The notes: generated by a model not told the origin, from the letters alone. 64,000 nucleotides of DNA from Planctomycetota bacterium (GCA_015075375.1 JABTUM010000003.1:682001-746000), one strand, 5' to 3'. Shown: positions 9,156 to 18,427, numbered from the stretch's first letter. Made by a program: numbers and translations.

Positions 9156-10273
9156 CGGTCGAGTGCGGGCACCTGCTGCATCAATTCCTCGGCGGTGAGG
9201 AAGCGCGGAGCGAGCTTCACCACGTGATCGGGCGGGTAGACGACGCCGTGCGTCTGCGCGAGCAGCATCTCGGCGCCCTGCTCGCCCATGCGGTCCATCG
9301 GCAGCGCCACGCAGGTCAGGCCGTGCCGCGAAGGCTCCACGCCGGTATCGATGAAATGAACCACCTCGAACTCGCGGTGCCAACCGGCCGGGAGCGTGTC
9401 TTCCTCCTTCACCGGATAATTCATCGCGCGCGCGGTGGTCCAGTCGTTATCGATGAAGAGCGCGGTTGGAGCAGGCCGCACGGAAAGCAGACGCCGCGCC
9501 AAGGGCTGGACCTGGCGCCAATCGAAGTTCATGCGCACTTCCAGTTCGGGACGGTACTCGATACCGGCTTCGTGCAGCGCCAAGCGGTACGCGGCGTACT
9601 TTTCGCGTTCGTTCATCGGCAGCGGGACCGAACCGTCGAACGGCGTCACATGCGTACGCCAGACCGCGATCCGCTTGTGGCCCTTCTTGATCAGGTAATC
9701 CATCAGCTTTAGGGAGCCGGTGAAACTGTCGCCCACTACCTGCGGCACCGCGGCCACGGTGGGATAGTAACCCAACCGCACCGCCGGCCGGCCCAGCCGC
9801 CGCGCTTCCTTCAGCCAGGCGAAGAAGCCCTGATGCGCCGACATGACGCCTTGGCAATCTTCCAAGAGCGCCCGCTCGTTCGCCTTCAGACGCTGCATGT
9901 CCGCGTCGACTGGATCCTTAACGAATTGCAAATGGAGCGTATGCCCGAGGGTCTGCAGCCGGCCGGAGGCGGCCAGAAACGCGGGGCTCCAGGCCATCTC
10001 CGCACGGACCGCCGGCTCGGAAAGGAACGTGAACTGAAAATGCGTATCCGGCTTGCCGCCGCTGGCTACGTGCTTGCGCGAACGGCGCAACGGCCGGTAG
10101 CCCAAGCGTTCGGCGGCGCGCAAGACGCGCAAACGCAAATCTTCGCGCACGCCGGCTTTGCCGTTGAGCACGCGCGAAACCGTCGCGACACTCACATCCG
10201 AAGCGGTCGCCACTTCGGCGAGGCTCGGCCCCATCGCTACCCCGTTTGCTTCCGCGACCTCTTGCTCCGCCAT
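9152..10273 (-). CDS. LacI-family transcriptional regulator
   Basis: A 373-residue regulator with an N-terminal LacI helix-turn-helix (SLAEVATASDVSVATVSRVL, about residues 17-36), the hinge-like GYRPLRRSR and a periplasmic-binding-protein-like sensor domain. ATG at 10273 is preferred: GGAGG lies 10 bases upstream, while the in-frame ATG at 10318 has none. It is coupled by ATGA overlap to the heparinase-like lyase, its probable target gene. The sensor domain probably binds a sugar or oligosaccharide released by that enzyme (inference). Confidence 0.9.
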   Translation of the reverse strand: MAEQEVAEANGVAMGPSLAEVATASDVSVATVSRVLNGKAGVREDLRLRVLRAAERLGYRPLRRSRKHVASGGKPDTHFQFTFLSEPAVRAEMAWSPAFLAASGRLQTLGHTLHLQFVKDPVDADMQRLKANERALLEDCQGVMSAHQGFFAWLKEARRLGRPAVRLGYYPTVAAVPQVVGDSFTGSLKLMDYLIKKGHKRIAVWRTHVTPFDGSVPLPMNEREKYAAYRLALHEAGIEYRPELEVRMNFDWRQVQPLARRLLSVRPAPTALFIDNDWTTARAMNYPVKEEDTLPAGWHREFEVVHFIDTGVEPSRHGLTCVALPMDRMGEQGAEMLLAQTHGVVYPPDHVVKLAPRFLTAEELMQQVPALDR

Positions 10274-10368
10274 CCGCGCCTGACCTCCAATTCCCGTAAT
10301 GCCGCCCGCGCTTCCCATTCGACTGCATGAGACTTACACGTCAGTTAATTACGGTACACCGATCTATT

Positions 10369-10382
10369 CTCGTAAATACGAG
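10369..10382. promoter_or_regulatory. Palindrome upstream of lacI, candidate operator
   Basis: CTCGTAAATACGAG has 6-bp arms around AA and sits about 96 bases before the lacI start in an AT-rich 180-bp gap. LacI-family operators are short palindromes near the promoter, so this is a candidate site for autoregulation. No -35/-10 pair could be fixed here. Confidence 0.3.
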
Positions 10383-10497
10383 TAATTTTCAGGAAACCAA
10401 GCCATGACATAACCTGTTTAAGTAAATATCTTTATGGCACAGAACTAGGCCTTATAGGAGCCTTTATATGTGATGTTTCGAGAAAGGTTTCCAGAAA

Positions 10498-11625
10498 TTA
10501 CGGTTCCTTTTCAGCCTCGGGAGGCGCATCCAGATCCTTCAAGTAGTCCAATACGGCCTCCAACTCGTCCACAGGCATTCCCGGATTGCGGCCGGCTTGA
10601 TCTAATTCCTGAAGCAGGAGCAGGTCCTCGAAATCTTCGGTTTCGCGCAGGCGAAGTTTGGCGCGATGCCCCAGCGTGCCATCTGCAAAAGCATGCGCTT
10701 CCATGTGGTGTTCGATCAGGAAGGCCGTCCGGTCGGTGATCGAATCGTCCAGCGCTTCCAGCCCGGCCGCGACGTGATTGTGGGGATCGATCGCTTTGCC
10801 GATGTCGTGCAACAAGGCCGCCAGGAGGAACTCTTCGTCGTACGGCCGCTCCCGCCGCGCCAATTCGAAGACCTGCAAACTGTGGTACAGCGCGTCGCCT
10901 TCGGGATGCCATTTCGGACTCTGCTTGACGTTTTCGAGGGGCCGCAACAGCAACCGGTATAACTCGAAGCGGTCCCATCCCGTGCCAGGCTCCACCTCCT
11001 CCTCGGGCTCATCGAGTACCGCGCCGGGGTACTCGCGCGCCAGAAATACCTCCAGTTCGTTGAGCGAAAACCGCTCCATCGCTTTACCGGTAATCGAACT
11101 CTTGAAGGCATAGCCGATCTTGGATTTCGGATAGACCGTCAGTTCGACGGGGAAGCGTTCGCGCACATGGATGTGATGAAAGACCCGTTCTTCCTGATGC
11201 TTGAGGATGCGCTTATGCTCGACCTCATAATCCCAGCCAAGCTCGTCCAAGGCCATGGTGATCTCGGCGATGGCGTCGCTGAAGACATGGATATCGATAT
11301 CGCTGTCCTTACGAATGTGGCCGGTGCAAACGCTCCCGATCAGACCCGGGCGAAACCGGTCCAGCCGCCGCATCACCTGCAGCGCAAATAGGCGCATCGC
11401 TTTGAGTTGCTCGAACCGCGCTTCACCTTCGTAAAGATCGGCGAGCAGGTGGATTTGTTCGCGGATTTCGGCGTTGCTGGGCAAATCCTTGGGACGGTAG
11501 CGGTGATCGATGCCCAACTGCTTGGCGGCCTTGCGCTTGGCCGTGAAGTATTCGGTTTCCTGGCGGTCGTACATCAACTGAGCGGCGATACGGGCGATAT
11601 GCTGGCGAAGACGCGGGTCGGCCAT
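10498..11625 (-). CDS. Nucleotidyltransferase plus HD-domain protein
   Basis: A 375-residue protein. The N-terminal helical segment leads to a nucleotidyltransferase fold with GS at residues 97-98 and a DxDID metal-binding set at 107-111. The second half is an HD domain with HSLQVFELA and LLHDIGKAI, followed by a conserved HHxxA block. The layout recalls tRNA CCA-adding and PII-uridylyl enzymes, but the length and sequence do not allow either to be named. The start is ATG at 11625; a TTG two codons upstream is also open. No strong Shine-Dalgarno sequence is seen. Substrate unknown. Confidence 0.8.
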   Translation of the reverse strand: MADPRLRQHIARIAAQLMYDRQETEYFTAKRKAAKQLGIDHRYRPKDLPSNAEIREQIHLLADLYEGEARFEQLKAMRLFALQVMRRLDRFRPGLIGSVCTGHIRKDSDIDIHVFSDAIAEITMALDELGWDYEVEHKRILKHQEERVFHHIHVRERFPVELTVYPKSKIGYAFKSSITGKAMERFSLNELEVFLAREYPGAVLDEPEEEVEPGTGWDRFELYRLLLRPLENVKQSPKWHPEGDALYHSLQVFELARRERPYDEEFLLAALLHDIGKAIDPHNHVAAGLEALDDSITDRTAFLIEHHMEAHAFADGTLGHRAKLRLRETEDFEDLLLLQELDQAGRNPGMPVDELEAVLDYLKDLDAPPEAEKEP

Positions 11626-11792
11626 GTCCAATCGTGCGCCGTTACGAAGCCCTATGATCGGCGCGTGGGCGTTTGCCGCAGTCGCGGCACGCCGAACTAT
11701 ACCTTATTCCAATCCGATCGCCAAATTCCCCGGCAAGTTCGCGCGGCTCGGTTCATAATGCGTGCTTCGCTACTACGCCGAGGAGACCGGTC

Positions 11793-12497
11793 ATGCCCTT
11801 CGAATACCCCAACCTTGAAACGCTGCATACCGACGCCTTCGCTTCGCTTGAAAATTGGCACCACGAAGGCATCGGCGAACTGGTCAAGCTGCCCCAAGGC
11901 GGGATGCAACTGCATTGCCACGGCAGCCGCCAAGGCGCCGAAGGCTGTATGGCTTTCTTCCGCCCCACCTTGCCCGACCATATCTCCGTCGAATACGAGA
12001 TGGTCGTACATAGCCATGGCGGCCTGGTCATTAACTACCTCGCCATCCGCGGGCTGCGGGGCGAAGATCTGATCGCCGACGCCTCCAAGCTTCCTCCGCG
12101 CAAGGGCACCATGCCCAATTACTACGCCTTGAAGGACGGGCTGCAGAGCTACCACGTCTCGATCAGCCGGTTCGGCGACAAGGGCCAGCATACCGAAACG
12201 AGCAATTGGCGGCGCAATCCCGGGGGACACCTGGTCGGACACGGCATCGACCCCTGCCAGGAGATCGGACGGCGCTATCGCATCCGCATCGTCAAGGACC
12301 GCGGTCACTTGCAGATGTTCGTCGACGGCAAATTCGCGCATGGCTTCGTCGACTGGAACGATGCGCCGCTCACGCGGCCCGATTACGGCAAGTTCGGCTT
12401 CCGCACCATCGGCATCGACGTCAAGATCGATGTCTTCGATTTCAAAGTCTGTCGAGTAGCGGCGAACAACAAGCAATGGGAGAGTTGGACGGGTTAG
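11793..12497 (+). CDS. DUF1961-like concanavalin-fold protein
   Basis: A 234-residue protein rich in beta-strand and aromatic residues (ENWHHEGIGE, QLHCHGSRQG, VEYEMVVHSHGGLVINYLAIRGL, HTETSNWRRNPGGHLVGHGIDP). It ends with a pattern seen in laminin-G/concanavalin-like domains (MFVDGKFAHGFVD then YGKFGFRTIG). This fits DUF1961-type proteins found with carbohydrate degradation genes. GAGGAGA lies 8 bases upstream of ATG at 11793, so the longer upstream start is rejected. No signal peptide. Function is not established. Confidence 0.7.
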   Translation: MPFEYPNLETLHTDAFASLENWHHEGIGELVKLPQGGMQLHCHGSRQGAEGCMAFFRPTLPDHISVEYEMVVHSHGGLVINYLAIRGLRGEDLIADASKLPPRKGTMPNYYALKDGLQSYHVSISRFGDKGQHTETSNWRRNPGGHLVGHGIDPCQEIGRRYRIRIVKDRGHLQMFVDGKFAHGFVDWNDAPLTRPDYGKFGFRTIGIDVKIDVFDFKVCRVAANNKQWESWTG

Positions 12498-12510
12498 CCG
12501 ATGACGGCTT

Positions 12511-12524
12511 AGTGCACGCCGTGC
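12511..12524. promoter_or_regulatory. TGCAC inverted repeat between two genes
   Basis: TGCACGCCGTGCA has 5-bp arms with a 3-base centre and lies about 150 bases before the secreted-protein gene at 12666. It uses the same half-site as the repeats at 7245-7270 and 43984-44110. Being a regulator site is an inference. Confidence 0.25.
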
Positions 12525-12665
12525 AGAATTGGGTTATGTACAGTCTGCTCATTTTATTAAGCAATATTTCTCGCCAACGCCTTCGCTGGGTCGCTCGTTC
12601 GATCGGGTAGCCGCAGCATGCCGTTTTGAATTTCGTGATCGCTATCTCGGAGAGAGGGCTCCACC

Positions 12666-13244
12666 ATGCGCCACTCGAAGACCATGCTACCTTTCCTGAT
12701 CTTGTGCCTAGCCAGTTCGGGAGTCTTCGCGGCCGGTGTGGGAAAGGGCCGCACGCAAAGCATCTTCCGCGCCGACTTTGTCACCTTGGCCAAGAACCGT
12801 ATCCTGCTCAAGCTCGATGTCTCCCAGGCCATGGCTGGCGTGCCCACCAACACGACAGGGACGCGGAACGACGACGTCGGCGGCCTGAACGTCTCAGTCA
12901 CCTTGAACGGAACCGAGTTCACGGAGACGTTTGCATCCAATGGACGTGTGAATACGGCCACGTTCAAGGCGCGTCTGGTCGCGAACGGGCAGATCCTGAT
13001 GATCGACCTGCGCGGGCTCGATCTCCCCACGATTTTGGGTCTTGATTCGACCGCCGCCGGTAAAAATCTGAACGTTTCTCTGGACGTCCTGGTATCCGTA
13101 TCGTCGCCCGAAGATCCGGATACCGGTGAAGTACCCAGCGACGGCGTTCAGGCGGACCTTTTCGACGGCGGCTACGATTACAAGTATTCGCAAAAAGCCG
13201 ATCGCTTCGCACAAGGGCGCGGCTTCCCCAGCAACGGGCCGTAA
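12666..13244 (+). CDS. Secreted hypothetical protein
   Basis: A 192-residue protein with an N-terminal signal peptide (MRHSKTMLPFLILCLASS, likely cleaved near the AAG at about 23). The mature part is beta-rich and alternates hydrophobic and polar residues (LNVSVTLNGTEFTETF, LVANGQILMIDLRGLDL). A GAGAGAGGG sequence sits just upstream of the ATG. It is followed within 30 bases by a strong terminator, so it is the last gene of its unit. No family recognised. Confidence 0.75.
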   Translation: MRHSKTMLPFLILCLASSGVFAAGVGKGRTQSIFRADFVTLAKNRILLKLDVSQAMAGVPTNTTGTRNDDVGGLNVSVTLNGTEFTETFASNGRVNTATFKARLVANGQILMIDLRGLDLPTILGLDSTAAGKNLNVSLDVLVSVSSPEDPDTGEVPSDGVQADLFDGGYDYKYSQKADRFAQGRGFPSNGP

Positions 13245-13270
13245 ACACGCGCTTTCGACCCGCATTCCTC

Positions 13271-13305
13271 AACGCACCCGGCCCAAACGGCCGGGTGCGT
13301 TGTTT
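13271..13305 (+). terminator. Rho-independent terminator after secreted hypothetical
   Basis: A 13-bp perfect stem, AACGCACCCGGCC with GGCCGGGTGCGTT, closes a 5-base CAAAC loop and is followed by TGTTT. It lies between the gene ending at 13244 and proA starting at 13327, so proA probably has its own start signal. Confidence 0.85.
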
Positions 13306-13326
13306 CCGGACGCCTGAGCGGCTACA

Positions 13327-14628
13327 ATGCCGCGCATGAGTACAGCCGCCACCACCCTGCCCGATCTCGCCGCACGCATGCGCGCGCTGGCCACCGAAGC
13401 CCGCGCCGCTGCCCGGGCGCTTGCCACCGCCTCCACCGCGCAGAAGAACGAGGCACTGGCTCGCGCCGCCGAATTGCTCACGTCCCAGCGCGCCGAACTC
13501 GAAGCCGCCAACGCTCAGGACCTGTCTGCCGCGAAGGCGAGCGGGCTCTCCGGGCCCAAGCTCGACCGGCTGCGGCTCGACGGCGGCGTGCTCCAGCGCC
13601 TGGCCGAGGGCTTGCGCCAGGTGATTGACCTTCCCGATCCGGTCGGCGCCGAGATTTCGCGCTCGACGCGGCCCAACGGGCTGAACCTGCGGCAGGTGCG
13701 CTGTCCGATCGGCACCATCCTGATTGTTTTCGAGTCTCGGCCCAATGTGACCGTCGAAGCCGGGAGCCTCTGCTTGAAAAGCGGCAACGCGACCATCCTG
13801 CGCGGCGGGCGGGAAGCGCAGCACTCCAACACCGCGCTGGCCGGGATACTCCGCGCAGGCCTGCGCGCCGCGGGCCTGCCCGAAGCCGGCGTATGCGTAC
13901 CCGACACAACCGACCGCGCCGCCGTCGGCGAACTGCTCAAGCTGGAAGGTTTGATCGACCTCGCCATTCCGCGCGGCGGCGAGAGCCTCATTCGCGCCGT
14001 CGCCGAACAGGCCCGCATCCCGGTCATCAAGCACTATCAGGGCATCTGCCACGTTTACGTCGACCGCGCGGCCGATCCCGAACTGGCCCGCAAGCTGGTC
14101 GTTAACAGCAAGCTCCAGCGCGTCAGTGTCTGCAACGCCGCCGAAACGCTCCTGATTCACGCCGAGGCCGCGCCCAGTCTGCTTCCGGCCATCGCGAAGG
14201 ATTTGGTCGCGGGAGGCTGCGAATTGCGCGGCGCTCCGCAAGCGCTGGCGATTCTTAAAGCCGCCGGGATTCCGTGCTCCGCCGCCGACGAAGCGACCTT
14301 CCGCACCGAGTGGCTCGATAAGGTGCTGTCTGTAAAGGTGGTCGAAAGCCTCGACGCGGCAGTAGAACACATCGAGCGTTTCGGTTCCCGGCACACCGAG
14401 ACGATCGTGACGCGCGACGAGTCCGCCGCGCGCGCGTTCCAGTCGAGGGTCGATTCGGCTTCGGTCTTCTGGAACGCTTCCACGCGGCTGGCGGACGGCT
14501 TCGAGTTCGGGCTTGGCGCGGAAATCGGGATCAGCACCGATAAGATCCACGCTCGCGGGCCGATGGGGCTGGATTCGCTCACGACTTACAAGTGGCTCGG
14601 CGACGGCGCGGGGCAGATAAGAACCTAA
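13327..14628 (+). CDS. proA: Gamma-glutamyl phosphate reductase
   Basis: Converts L-glutamyl 5-phosphate to glutamate semialdehyde with NADPH in proline synthesis. The 433-residue product has the family length and blocks: the N-terminal Ala-rich helix, GLNLRQVRCPIGTILIVFESRPNVTVEAG, the NVNNAE-like CNAAETLLIH site containing the catalytic Cys, and the C-terminal FGLGAEIGISTDKIHARGPMGLDSLTTYKW. ATG at 13327 or 13336 are both possible; neither has a clear Shine-Dalgarno. No proB is adjacent. Confidence 0.95.
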   Translation: MPRMSTAATTLPDLAARMRALATEARAAARALATASTAQKNEALARAAELLTSQRAELEAANAQDLSAAKASGLSGPKLDRLRLDGGVLQRLAEGLRQVIDLPDPVGAEISRSTRPNGLNLRQVRCPIGTILIVFESRPNVTVEAGSLCLKSGNATILRGGREAQHSNTALAGILRAGLRAAGLPEAGVCVPDTTDRAAVGELLKLEGLIDLAIPRGGESLIRAVAEQARIPVIKHYQGICHVYVDRAADPELARKLVVNSKLQRVSVCNAAETLLIHAEAAPSLLPAIAKDLVAGGCELRGAPQALAILKAAGIPCSAADEATFRTEWLDKVLSVKVVESLDAAVEHIERFGSRHTETIVTRDESAARAFQSRVDSASVFWNASTRLADGFEFGLGAEIGISTDKIHARGPMGLDSLTTYKWLGDGAGQIRT

Positions 14629-14729
14629 AAACTCCGAATCTTCCCGGACGCTGTACCCCGGCTGCGTTAAAATGGGTCTCGTTCGCAATTCGGCAGGAAG
14701 ACTGGATCGGGAGGCGTAGAGTCGAGCGC

Positions 14730-15194
14730 ATGTCCGCCACGACAAAAGCCATTTTCGGCCGCCCCGTCACCGGGGTTTCCAACGGCGGCGCCCACATCAG
14801 CGTGGACGTCATTACTCTGTACAAAGATAAGGTCGTGCTCTTCGAGCGGCCGGGGCTGAAGCCCGGCGGCCAGGACGATCTGGGCGACCTCTGGTTTCCT
14901 TGGGACTACCTCAACTACGGCGAACAACCCGACGCCGCCGCCAAGCGCGTGCTCAAGCAGTGGGGCAAAGCCGAGGGCAAGACCCTGCGCCTCGTTGAGG
15001 TATTCAGCATGGTGCCGCCCGGCGAAGACTGGCATTTGGCCTTTCAGTACGTGGCCGACCTGAAAGCCGCGCCGAAAAACGGGCAGGACGTGAAGGAAGT
15101 GAAGCTGATTGAGCCCAATCAACTGCCACGCATGGTCGGATTCCTGCGCCGCTCGGACATCAAGCGGCACCTTACCATTCCCCCCAAGGCCTGA
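14730..15194 (+). CDS. Nudix-like hydrolase with degenerate Nudix box
   Basis: A 154-residue protein of Nudix size and fold pattern (a beta-strand pair, then GDLWFPWDYLNYGEQPDAAAKRVLKQWGKAEG, then a strand with VEVFSMVPPGEDWHLAFQYVADL). The canonical GX5EX7REUXEEXGU signature is not intact: the helix has Gly-Glu-Gln and Ala-Ala-Lys in place of the acidic residues. It may bind rather than hydrolyse a nucleotide. ATG at 14730 is chosen as the start that begins the domain; GGAGG lies about 14 bases upstream. Confidence 0.55.
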   Translation: MSATTKAIFGRPVTGVSNGGAHISVDVITLYKDKVVLFERPGLKPGGQDDLGDLWFPWDYLNYGEQPDAAAKRVLKQWGKAEGKTLRLVEVFSMVPPGEDWHLAFQYVADLKAAPKNGQDVKEVKLIEPNQLPRMVGFLRRSDIKRHLTIPPKA

Positions 15195-15300
15195 TCCGTT
15201 TTACTATAAGTAGTTTGTATGTAGAGACTTATATTTTGACGCCATAAATCCCCCGCACGATTGCGCCCCCCTTTTCGATGGTGTAGGGTAGCCAGCGAGC

Positions 15301-15738
15301 ATGGGGCGCTCGGTGACCGCGGCGGGGCCGACGGCAGGATTCGCGAGAATCAGGCTTTAGGTTTCGACGAGGAAAGTCCGGCCTCCACAGGACAGGGCCG
15401 TGGGTAACGCCCACCGAGGGAGATTCGCAAGGATCGAACCTCAGGGAAAGTGCCACAGAGAATAGACCGCCGGCCGTTTTCATGCGGCCGGTAAGGGTGA
15501 AACGGTGGGGTAAGAGCCCACCGCTCTCCTGGTGACAGGAGAGGCTAGGTAAACCCGGCCCGGAGCAAGCCCAAATAGGCGGAGAGGCGTGGTCCGCGCC
15601 GTTTGAATCCGCGGGTTGGGTGCTGGAGGCCCCGGTAACGGGAGCCCTAGACAAATGGTCGCCCGACGAAGTGGAGGCTCGTAGCCGTGCGGGCCGAGCC
15701 TCCCTTCTCGTACAGAAGCCGGCTTACGGGCGCCCCAT
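15301..15738 (+). ncRNA. rnpB: RNase P RNA
   Basis: The catalytic RNA of ribonuclease P, which matures tRNA 5' ends. Seen directly: GAGGAAAGTCCGGCCTCC (CRI), ACAGGACAGGGCCGTGGGTAACGCCC, GGGAAAGTGCCACAGAGA, GTAAGGGTGAAACGGTG, the GTAAACCC element, the P8-P9 region, AGACAAATGGTCGCCC, and the 3' ACAGAAGCCGGCTTAC that pairs near the end. Helix P1 forms between 15301-15309 and 15730-15738, which fixes both ends to within a few bases. This is the standard ancestral bacterial type. No open reading frame is credible here. Confidence 0.95.
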
Positions 15739-15791
15739 GCTCACTTTATTTGAGAGTTCTGAGTGTATCTTCCCACTAACGTCGTCGATTA

Positions 15792-16646
15792 TTAGGTTCC
15801 AGTAAAAGACGAACGTTGGGGATTCTTTGCCACCAGCACGCCCATGAACCCATGCGTCAACATCCAACCCAAGGGACGAGACTTCAGGAATGCCAAGATG
15901 ACCGCCTCCAAGCGGCCTCGACGATGACCTCGCTTACGCTGCAGGTCAATTCGAGCTTGCAGGTAGCCCAGCGGATCTAGAGTCATCTGCTCGAAATGCG
16001 CAGTGGTCATGCACCGAACTCGGTTCAGCGAGTGGTAGCGAGTAGACTGGGCAAGCCAGCGTTCCCAATAGACCGTCGCTTCCCAGGCCGTAGCGGCGGG
16101 AGTGTGCGGGCGAATGCGCAACGCATAAAAGGGATACATATACGCGCGACGCAGCCGGCCATGGCGGAGCCAGTGAACGAACGGGATCTTGACGTGACCT
16201 TCCAACGGGTAGGTGACGAATGGGAATAACGCGATCAGGGTGCCGTCAGGACGCAACACGCGGGCGCATTCCTTGAACATGCCCTCCAGATTTCGCACAT
16301 GCTCGAAGACCTGATTGGCAAACAACAAGTCGAAGGAAGCATCGTCGAATGGAATTCGCCGATCATCGGTGATGAACTTGAGTCGACTTTCCCAATCAGA
16401 ACCTAGAGCTTCCCGAACTTGAACCGGAATCTGCTCCTTGCGATAAGCAAGATCGTAGCCCCAGAATCGGTGCGCGCTGCTTCGCGCCAACAACTCCATC
16501 ACGCGGCCATCGCCGCAGCCCACATCCAGAATATCCAACGCCCGCCCGCAGGCGATTTCGTCGATTTTCCGTGCTACGTACAGCGTCGTCGCAGAATTCC
16601 ACTCCTTCGCGATATCGGCGACAGTATCCATGCGGTACGAAACCAT
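15792..16646 (-). CDS. SAM-dependent methyltransferase (class I)
   Basis: A 284-residue methyltransferase with motif I LDILDVGCGDGRVMELLA, an acidic GYDLA block, a NQVFEHV post-motif and VLRPDGTLIALFPF. The substrate is unknown; sequence near the C-terminus is basic (RGHRRGRLEAVILAFLKS). GC content is a little lower than neighbours. ATG at 16646 is chosen; an in-frame TTG lies upstream, and the ATG at 16631 is also possible. It faces rnpB. Confidence 0.8.
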   Translation of the reverse strand: MVSYRMDTVADIAKEWNSATTLYVARKIDEIACGRALDILDVGCGDGRVMELLARSSAHRFWGYDLAYRKEQIPVQVREALGSDWESRLKFITDDRRIPFDDASFDLLFANQVFEHVRNLEGMFKECARVLRPDGTLIALFPFVTYPLEGHVKIPFVHWLRHGRLRRAYMYPFYALRIRPHTPAATAWEATVYWERWLAQSTRYHSLNRVRCMTTAHFEQMTLDPLGYLQARIDLQRKRGHRRGRLEAVILAFLKSRPLGWMLTHGFMGVLVAKNPQRSSFTGT

Positions 16647-16822
16647 CCAAGCCCTAGGAAAGCCCGCCAAGCTTGGCGGCGCAATTGCGTCCTTCCCCTA
16701 AGCCTATACTCAAGGGGATGCAAGCCAAGGCGGCATTGACTGCTTACCGCCTTCCCCGATTTCCGCATCCGCCCGTAGTACCCCGCGAAAATCGGGTAGA
16801 TTGCATCCAGGAGGCCCCCGAC

Positions 16823-17272
16823 GTGCAACCTTGGCCCGGTTCGAATCGAACTTCTTCCGCGGGTGCGGTGCTCTGGATCCTCGCCGCCGCGCTGGGCGGG
16901 ATGGGGGTGCTTTACTTCCGCGAGCGTGAGGCGCGGGCGAGGGACGCCGAGCGGCGTGTACGCGAGGAAGTGCTTTCTGCGCAGGAACGATTCGCTACGC
17001 CGCCGGAAGGCATACCCGAAATTCCAGCGAAACACGAATCGGTCGCGCAGCCGGCTTCGCTCCTAGAGGCGCCCACTGGCGAAAGGCCCCTATTCTCACC
17101 CGGACCCGAGGCCGCGCCCATGCAGGAAGCGCTGTGGCTGACTGGCGCGGCCGGCGAACTCGAAGCGCTCAACGCGCGCCTGCGCGCCGGATGGCGCACC
17201 GTACAGGTGGTTCCGCTTTCCGGCGGAGCCGGAGCCGGCGGGCGGATCCTGGTAATCATCGAGCGTCCGTAG
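16823..17272 (+). CDS. Membrane-anchored hypothetical protein
   Basis: A 149-residue protein starting with GTG, chosen because a perfect AGGAGG lies 8 bases upstream (16809-16814). The longer in-frame start is rejected. A single transmembrane helix (residues about 14-33, AVLWILAAALGGMGVLYF) is followed by a charged helix rich in Arg, Glu and Ala (REREARARDAERRVREEV), then a Pro-rich linker and a short C-terminal globular part ending in LVIIERP. No family recognised. Confidence 0.65.
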   Translation: MQPWPGSNRTSSAGAVLWILAAALGGMGVLYFREREARARDAERRVREEVLSAQERFATPPEGIPEIPAKHESVAQPASLLEAPTGERPLFSPGPEAAPMQEALWLTGAAGELEALNARLRAGWRTVQVVPLSGGAGAGGRILVIIERP

Positions 17273-17350
17273 TTCGGCCTTTCACACTGCTGGCGCCGGC
17301 GTTCGCTCACGCATAGCATGGCCCATTCAAACCCCACGAAAGGAATGCAG

Positions 17351-18337
17351 ATGCCCACACCGGTGCGCGTACCCCGCAACCACGGACCTCGAATCCTCAC
17401 GGGCTATACGCTCAACGGTTACGAGCTCGCCTACCTCGAAAACGCCAAGCTCCGCGTGGCCGTGAACCTCTCGCGCGGCAGCCATATCCCCGAACTGGTC
17501 TACAAGCCGCGCGACCTCGACCTGATGTTCAAGCCGCCGCAAGGGCATCTGCATCACACGGCGTTCATACCCACTGCCCACGACGAGAAACCGTACTTCG
17601 ATCACCACGCCGGGGGCTGGTTCGAATGCTTCCCCAGCGGCGGGCCGCCAGTCGATTACCACGGCGGCCGGCTGGGTTTTCACGGCGAACTGTGGGGCAC
17701 GCCTTTCGTCGTCGCACGGATCGAAGAATCCGCGGACGGCTGCGCCCTGACCCTGATCGCGCGAACCCACCGCACGCCTTTTGAAGTCCTTAAGACCTTC
17801 AAGCTGACCGGAGACGAAGCAGAACTTACCATTTCCGAGCGCGTGACCAATCTGGGCGCCGTGGACTTGGACGTGCTGTGGGGCCAGCACCCCACCTTCG
17901 GCGCGCCGTTCGTGGACGAGCACGCATATGTCGAAGCCCCAGCCGCGAAGTACCTCGAAGCTCCGGACGGCAAGACGTTCAAACCCTGGCCCCACGGACC
18001 GCTGGCCGAAGGCGACCTGCGCCGCGTTCGAGCGCAGGAGAGCCGCAGCGGCAAGATGGTTTACCTCACCGGCCTCGACGAAGGCCGGGCGCGCTTGGTT
18101 TCGCCCAGCCATCGTCTAACCTTCGAGATGCGCTGGGACGCCGCACGATTCCCGTATTTGTGGTACTACGAGAACGCCGGGCAAACGGGCATGCCCTGGT
18201 TCGGCCGCGGTTACGCCCTGGCGCTGGAACCCTTTACGGGCGCCGGCTGGAATCAGGCCGAAGGCAAGCCAACGCTCACGATTCCGGCGGGCGCAAACGT
18301 CGAGGCCGCATTCGTTGCGCGCTGCGTCGAACTCTAA
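17351..18337 (+). CDS. Aldose 1-epimerase-like (galactose mutarotase fold)
   Basis: A 328-residue protein with the mutarotase-like beta-sandwich pattern: NGYELAYLENAKLRVAVNLSRGSHIPEL, GGWFECFPSGGPP, LGFHGELWGTPF with a likely catalytic His, and a late EPFTGAGWNQAEG. These resemble DUF4432 or aldose 1-epimerase proteins that act on sugars released by polysaccharide breakdown. ATG at 17351 is chosen as AAAGGA lies about 8 bases upstream. The in-frame ATG at 17318 has no such site. Substrate unknown. Confidence 0.75.
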   Translation: MPTPVRVPRNHGPRILTGYTLNGYELAYLENAKLRVAVNLSRGSHIPELVYKPRDLDLMFKPPQGHLHHTAFIPTAHDEKPYFDHHAGGWFECFPSGGPPVDYHGGRLGFHGELWGTPFVVARIEESADGCALTLIARTHRTPFEVLKTFKLTGDEAELTISERVTNLGAVDLDVLWGQHPTFGAPFVDEHAYVEAPAAKYLEAPDGKTFKPWPHGPLAEGDLRRVRAQESRSGKMVYLTGLDEGRARLVSPSHRLTFEMRWDAARFPYLWYYENAGQTGMPWFGRGYALALEPFTGAGWNQAEGKPTLTIPAGANVEAAFVARCVEL

Positions 18338-18427
18338 CCGGACTTACAGGGACTCATGGCCAGAGCCTGCCGGGCCTTTTCTGCAGTGGGCTTGTTTCGA
18401 ACTTCGAGCCGGCTGTCGCGAGGCGCT

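Noticed and set aside
12964..14745. A 593-codon minus-strand frame opposite proA
   Set aside because: Antisense shadow of proA, which has full family motifs.
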